Shown: positions 6,171-7,781 of the stretch, piece after piece
Numbering within the stretch: the first letter of the stretch is position 1
Layout: each line of letters begins with the position of its first letter
DNA from: Bryobacteraceae bacterium
GTDB taxonomy: Bacteria > Acidobacteriota > Terriglobia > Bryobacterales > Bryobacteraceae
Direction: 5' to 3'
NCBI GenBank assembly: GCA_030044325.1
Contig: JASHWA010000548.1
Coordinates: 1-7,781 of the forward strand
Length of the DNA stretch: 7,781 nucleotides
Notes under the pieces: generated by a model
The model's database searches: none
What the model was told of the DNA's origin: nothing
The model's input: only the letters and a program-made list of their open reading frames with translations
Translations under genes and position numbers: made by a program

Positions 6171-6205
6171 TCGCGCCGGGCGTTTCACGGAAGACGCGTA
6201 CTGAT

Positions 6206-7165
6206 CTACACCCACCAGGGCGCGGTAGGCTGATCCCGAATCACGATCTGGTTCAGGAAAGCCGCCGCTTTCGTCAACCCCTCGTCCGGCGACATCAGCG
6301 TGTCCTCGTGCTCGATCGACAGCACGTAATCGTATCCGAACATGCGCAGCGTCGAAATGAACTCCGTCCACCAGGTATAAGCGTGGCCGTAGCCGCAGGC
6401 ACGGAAAATCCACGCGCGATTGCGCTCATCGGTGTACTTCTTCGTATCGAGCACGCCCGTCTTCGGCAGATTCGCGTCGTAAATCTGCGTGTCTTTGGCG
6501 TGCACATGGAAAATCGCATCGCCCAGCACGCGAATCGCTTTGATCGGGTCGATCGCCTGCCAGAACATGTGGCTCGGATCGTAATTGCAGCCGATACTTT
6601 TCCCCGCGATCGCGCGAAGCTTCAGCGCCGTCTCCGGACTGTACACCACAAACCCCGGATGCATCTCGATTGCGACCTTCACGCCGTGATCTTCAGCGAA
6701 CTTCGCGTGCTTGATCCAATACGGCGCCACTTTTTTCTCCCACTGCCACTCGAGCAGATCCAGATATTCCGGCGGCCACGGACACGTCACCCAGTTCGGA
6801 TACTTCGCCTTGTCGCTATCGCCCGGGCAGCCCGAAAAATCGATCACCACCGGCACCTCCAGCTTTTCCGCCAGCCGGATGGTCTGCTTGCTCGTCTCCG
6901 CGAAAGCCTTCGCCACAGCGCGATCCGGATGCAGCGGATTCCCATGCGAGCTGAGCGCGCTGATGGTGAATCCGTTGTCGGCGAATTTCTGCTTGAAATC
7001 CTTCAGCGCCGCGCGATCCTGAAGCATCGATAATTTACAGTGCGGATCGCCGGGATAGTTTCCCGTTCCGAGCTCCACCGTCGAGATATTCAGCGAGCGC
7101 AGCTTCTCAAAAACTTTTTCGAGCGGAAACTGCGATAGTAATGGGGTAAACACGCCGATTCGCAT
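6206..7165 (-). CDS. sugar phosphate isomerase/epimerase family TIM-barrel protein
   Basis: This 319-residue cytoplasmic protein belongs to the xylose isomerase-like/AP endonuclease 2 TIM-barrel superfamily. Its segments match a well-conserved subfamily I recall: MRIGVFTPL at the start, VELGTGNYPGDPHC, ALSSHGNPLHP, FSGCPGDSDKAKYPNWVTCP, EMHPGFVVYSPET, NYDPSHMFWQAIDP, FHVHAKD and LSIEHED. The four expected metal ligands are present: Glu167, Asp196, His222 and Glu285. Members isomerise, epimerise or dehydrate sugars and inositols using a divalent metal, but the substrate of this subfamily is not evident and no sugar-pathway gene lies beside it. The length is typical. The ATG at 7165 is chosen because relatives start MKIGVFT; a TTG at 7174 would add three residues. 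Neither start has a clear ribosome binding site. It is divergent from the GNAT gene, with 17 bases between the start codons. Confidence 0.93.
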   Translation of the reverse strand: MRIGVFTPLLSQFPLEKVFEKLRSLNISTVELGTGNYPGDPHCKLSMLQDRAALKDFKQKFADNGFTISALSSHGNPLHPDRAVAKAFAETSKQTIRLAEKLEVPVVIDFSGCPGDSDKAKYPNWVTCPWPPEYLDLLEWQWEKKVAPYWIKHAKFAEDHGVKVAIEMHPGFVVYSPETALKLRAIAGKSIGCNYDPSHMFWQAIDPIKAIRVLGDAIFHVHAKDTQIYDANLPKTGVLDTKKYTDERNRAWIFRACGYGHAYTWWTEFISTLRMFGYDYVLSIEHEDTLMSPDEGLTKAAAFLNQIVIRDQPTAPWWV

Positions 7166-7182
7166 ATGGGGCAAGCATAACA

Positions 7183-7781
7183 GTGTTCAGCGACATTGCG
7201 CTTGCGCGGCGCATCGAAGGCGGAGAAGCGCTGAACGCGGCCGGCTGCGGAGAATCGATCGAGATCGCCGGCGGATTTGCGGCGTTCTGCGGCGTCGGCT
7301 CGCCCCTCACCCATGCGATCGGGATGGGATTGAACGGTCCGGTGAGCGCAGCCGAGTTCGATCGCCTCGAAGATTTTTACCGGTCCCGCGGAGCGGCCAT
7401 CAACCTCGATCTCTGCCCGCACGCGCACTGGACCATGCTCGAACTTCTGGGCGAACGCGGCTACCGCATTGTCGAATGCAATAGCGTTCTGGCAGGTGCG
7501 GCCGCCGGCAGCCCGGACGCCCGCATGCACATCGCTGAGGACGAGCGCATGTGGTCGGAAACTATGCTCCAAGGTTTTTTTTCACGTTCCGGGTTCAGCC
7601 AGCTCGAATGGGACGTCGGCCGGCGCTTATTCGGACTAGAAAACACCACCGCGTGGATCGCAACAGTACATGGAGCACCGGCAGCCGCAGCGGCAATGAA
7701 CCATCGCTCGAACCTGGCGCTGCTGTTCGCCGATAGCACCCTCGAAAAATTCCGCGGCCGCGGATTGCACCTGGCGCTGAT
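7183..7781 (+). CDS. GNAT family N-acetyltransferase (3'-truncated by window edge)
   Basis: This frame is open from the GTG at 7183 to the window end, giving 199 codons without a stop. The N-terminal part (FSDIALARRIEGGEALNAAG, then a FCGVGSPLTHAIGMGLNGPV block) fits the GNAT subgroup in which a divergent N-terminal domain precedes the catalytic one. The acetyl-CoA-binding motif A appears at residues 190-196 as FRGRGLH (Arg191, Gly194), just before the window ends, so roughly a third of the domain is missing. The enzyme would transfer an acetyl group from acetyl-CoA to an unknown amine. The start is chosen because an in-frame stop (TAA, 7147-7149) lies just upstream and the GTG is the first usable start; GGGG at 7168-7171 is the only ribosome-binding-like sequence. 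A run of eight T lies inside the gene (7575-7582), and the frame stays protein-like on both sides. Confidence 0.87.
   Translation, partial: MFSDIALARRIEGGEALNAAGCGESIEIAGGFAAFCGVGSPLTHAIGMGLNGPVSAAEFDRLEDFYRSRGAAINLDLCPHAHWTMLELLGERGYRIVECNSVLAGAAAGSPDARMHIAEDERMWSETMLQGFFSRSGFSQLEWDVGRRLFGLENTTAWIATVHGAPAAAAAMNHRSNLALLFADSTLEKFRGRGLHLAL

Larger units (their letters stand above)
6051..6205. other. intergenic region between convergent genes, with hairpin and palindromes
   Basis: This 155-bp gap lies between the 3' ends of the SGNH gene (plus) and the TIM-barrel gene (minus). It contains a 10-bp imperfect tandem repeat (6078-6097), a 12-bp palindrome (6093-6104), an 8-bp-stem hairpin (6135-6154) and a 14-bp palindrome (6157-6170). 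A leftward open frame that crosses it (to 5815) overlaps the SGNH coding region and looks like a shadow. Transcription termination for one or both genes is the simplest role. Confidence 0.5.

Noticed and set aside
6308..7033. 241-residue plus-strand frame inside the TIM-barrel gene
   Set aside because: It is antisense to a strongly conserved gene and has an Arg/His-rich, unstructured composition.
7090..7572. 160-residue minus-strand frame opposite the GNAT gene
   Set aside because: The plus-strand frame has a GNAT motif and a family-like N-terminus, whereas this one overlaps both the GNAT and TIM-barrel genes and shows no motif.

Overview
This GC-rich bacterial window most likely comes from an Acidobacteriota genome, probably a Solibacter/Bryobacter-type lineage. 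Three things point there: an 820-residue duplicated MacB/FtsX permease of the acidobacterial duplicated orphan permease (ADOP) type, a secreted glycine-zipper protein of a kind common in that phylum, and a small basic protein with an N-terminal ER-rich helix and a C-terminal WAxRRK tail. The assignment rests on remembered family patterns, not on a database search.

Left part (1-2375). The first 182 bases may hold the 3' end of a membrane-protein gene cut by the window edge. A non-coding stretch with short AAATCGG-type repeats follows, then a strong rho-independent terminator (402-434) serving the leftward secreted protein gene (465-1496). Further right, also leftward, lies an apparent two-gene unit: a fungal-type cytosine deaminase (1929-2375), then the small basic protein (1632-1889, or from a TTG at 1925).

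Middle part (2376-6050). A 112-bp divergent intergenic region separates the deaminase from the rightward ADOP permease (2488-4950). Fifty-nine bases later a membrane-anchored SGNH/GDSL hydrolase-like gene (5010-6050) follows in the same direction.

Right part (6051-7781). A 155-bp intergenic region between convergent genes carries a perfect GC-rich hairpin and two TTCATGAA-cored palindromes. Beyond it is a leftward TIM-barrel sugar phosphate isomerase/epimerase-like gene (6206-7165). A rightward GNAT acetyltransferase (7183 to window end, truncated) starts head-to-head with it, with only 17 bases between the start codons.

The genes do not form one obvious pathway. The window reads as ordinary chromosomal accessory or housekeeping content: pyrimidine salvage, a possible membrane export or lipoprotein-handling permease, envelope or glycan modification, sugar metabolism and acyl transfer. 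I saw no rRNA, tRNA, CRISPR array, insertion sequence, phage gene or clear new defence system.
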